Made by a program: the position numbers and the translations under genes. 64,000 bases of DNA from contig NW_006763146.1 in assembly GCF_000264905.1 (NCBI RefSeq), positions 687,587-751,586 on the forward strand. Direction: 5' to 3'. Numbering within the stretch: position 1 is the stretch's first letter; every line of letters begins with the position of its first letter. Below the pieces are notes generated by a model. It was not told the DNA's origin and searched no databases. It saw nothing but the letters and a program-made list of their open reading frames with translations. Below are positions 63,903 through 64,000 of this stretch, in pieces. This DNA comes from Stereum hirsutum FP-91666 SS1. Taxonomy: Eukaryota; Basidiomycota; Agaricomycetes; Russulales; Stereaceae.

Positions 63903-64000
63903 TCACGAAGGCAACATCAACCTCATCCTCTCCGCCACCATCAAACTAATCACCACAACATCCATCATCTCCTTCCCCTCCGGATACACGATCAGCTCCT
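63903..64000 (-). CDS. C-terminal end of a probable DUF6593-family protein (partial)
   Basis: The minus strand from the window end reads ELIVYPEGKEMMDVVVISL, then MVAERMRLMLPS and a stop at 63903-63905. The pattern (PEG, hydrophobic strand, E-R/K-x-R) resembles the end of DUF6593-type proteins common in agaricomycetes. The gene continues beyond the window; function unknown. Confidence 0.45.
   Translation of the reverse strand, partial: ELIVYPEGKEMMDVVVISLMVAERMRLMLPS

Overview
The window looks like a chromosomal segment of an agaricomycete-type basidiomycete. Its genes are densely interrupted by short GT-AG introns (mostly 45-90 bp, some exons under 30 nt). It encodes secreted plant-cell-wall enzymes, a G-alpha protein with a large helical-domain insertion, and a C2-NACHT-TPR NOD-like protein. 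I rebuilt most gene models by hand-splicing and checked reading-frame continuity across exons. I saw no rRNA, tRNA or CRISPR array.

Layout: 1-2298, no supported gene. 2299-6244 (-), expanded G-alpha. 6245-10125, gene-poor with a degenerate duplication. 10126-11750 (+), D-2-hydroxyacid dehydrogenase copy 1. 12809-14477 (+), AA9 lytic polysaccharide monooxygenase. 15882-19574 (+), secreted GH3 beta-glucosidase. 20201-24769 (-), fungal NLR with about ten 46-residue TPR-like repeats. 25710-26429 (+), small uncharacterised protein. 26698-28041 (-), short-chain dehydrogenase (SDR) copy 1. 28768-35726 (-), listerin/LTN1 ubiquitin ligase. 36034-37627 (+), hydroxyacid dehydrogenase copy 2. 38321-39678 (+), SDR copy 2 with an in-frame stop. 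39772-39990 (-) plus 40891-42255 (+), the nucleoporin SEH1 split into two opposite-strand pieces. 42505-44929 (+), mitochondrial-type DEAD-box helicase. 45438-48160 (+), CTP synthase. 48722-49661 (+), HTATIP2/FMP52-like NAD(P)-binding protein. 50055-52442 (-), cytosolic GH1 beta-glucosidase. 52821-53226, a 406-bp TIR element (MITE). 53.2-55.9 kb, no recognised gene. 55922-57846 (-), secreted GH18 chitinase. 58692-59572 (+), FAP7/adenylate kinase 6. 59894-61212 (-), SRP19. 61420-62210 (+), JTB-like membrane protein. 62724-63186, a second TIR element. 63903-64000 (-), C-terminal end of a probable DUF6593 gene.

The AA9 enzyme, secreted GH3 and cytosolic GH1 together suit a cellulose-degrading lifestyle: oxidative cleavage, extracellular cellobiose hydrolysis, intracellular hydrolysis. 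The housekeeping genes (LTN1, SRP19, FAP7, CTP synthase, helicase) show this is ordinary euchromatin. The most notable features are the SEH1 inversion, with its breakpoint in intron 2 and every exon still splice-compatible, the adjacent SDR copy with one nonsense codon, the G-alpha protein that lacks the catalytic glutamine and a myristoylation site, and the NLR with near-identical repeats.
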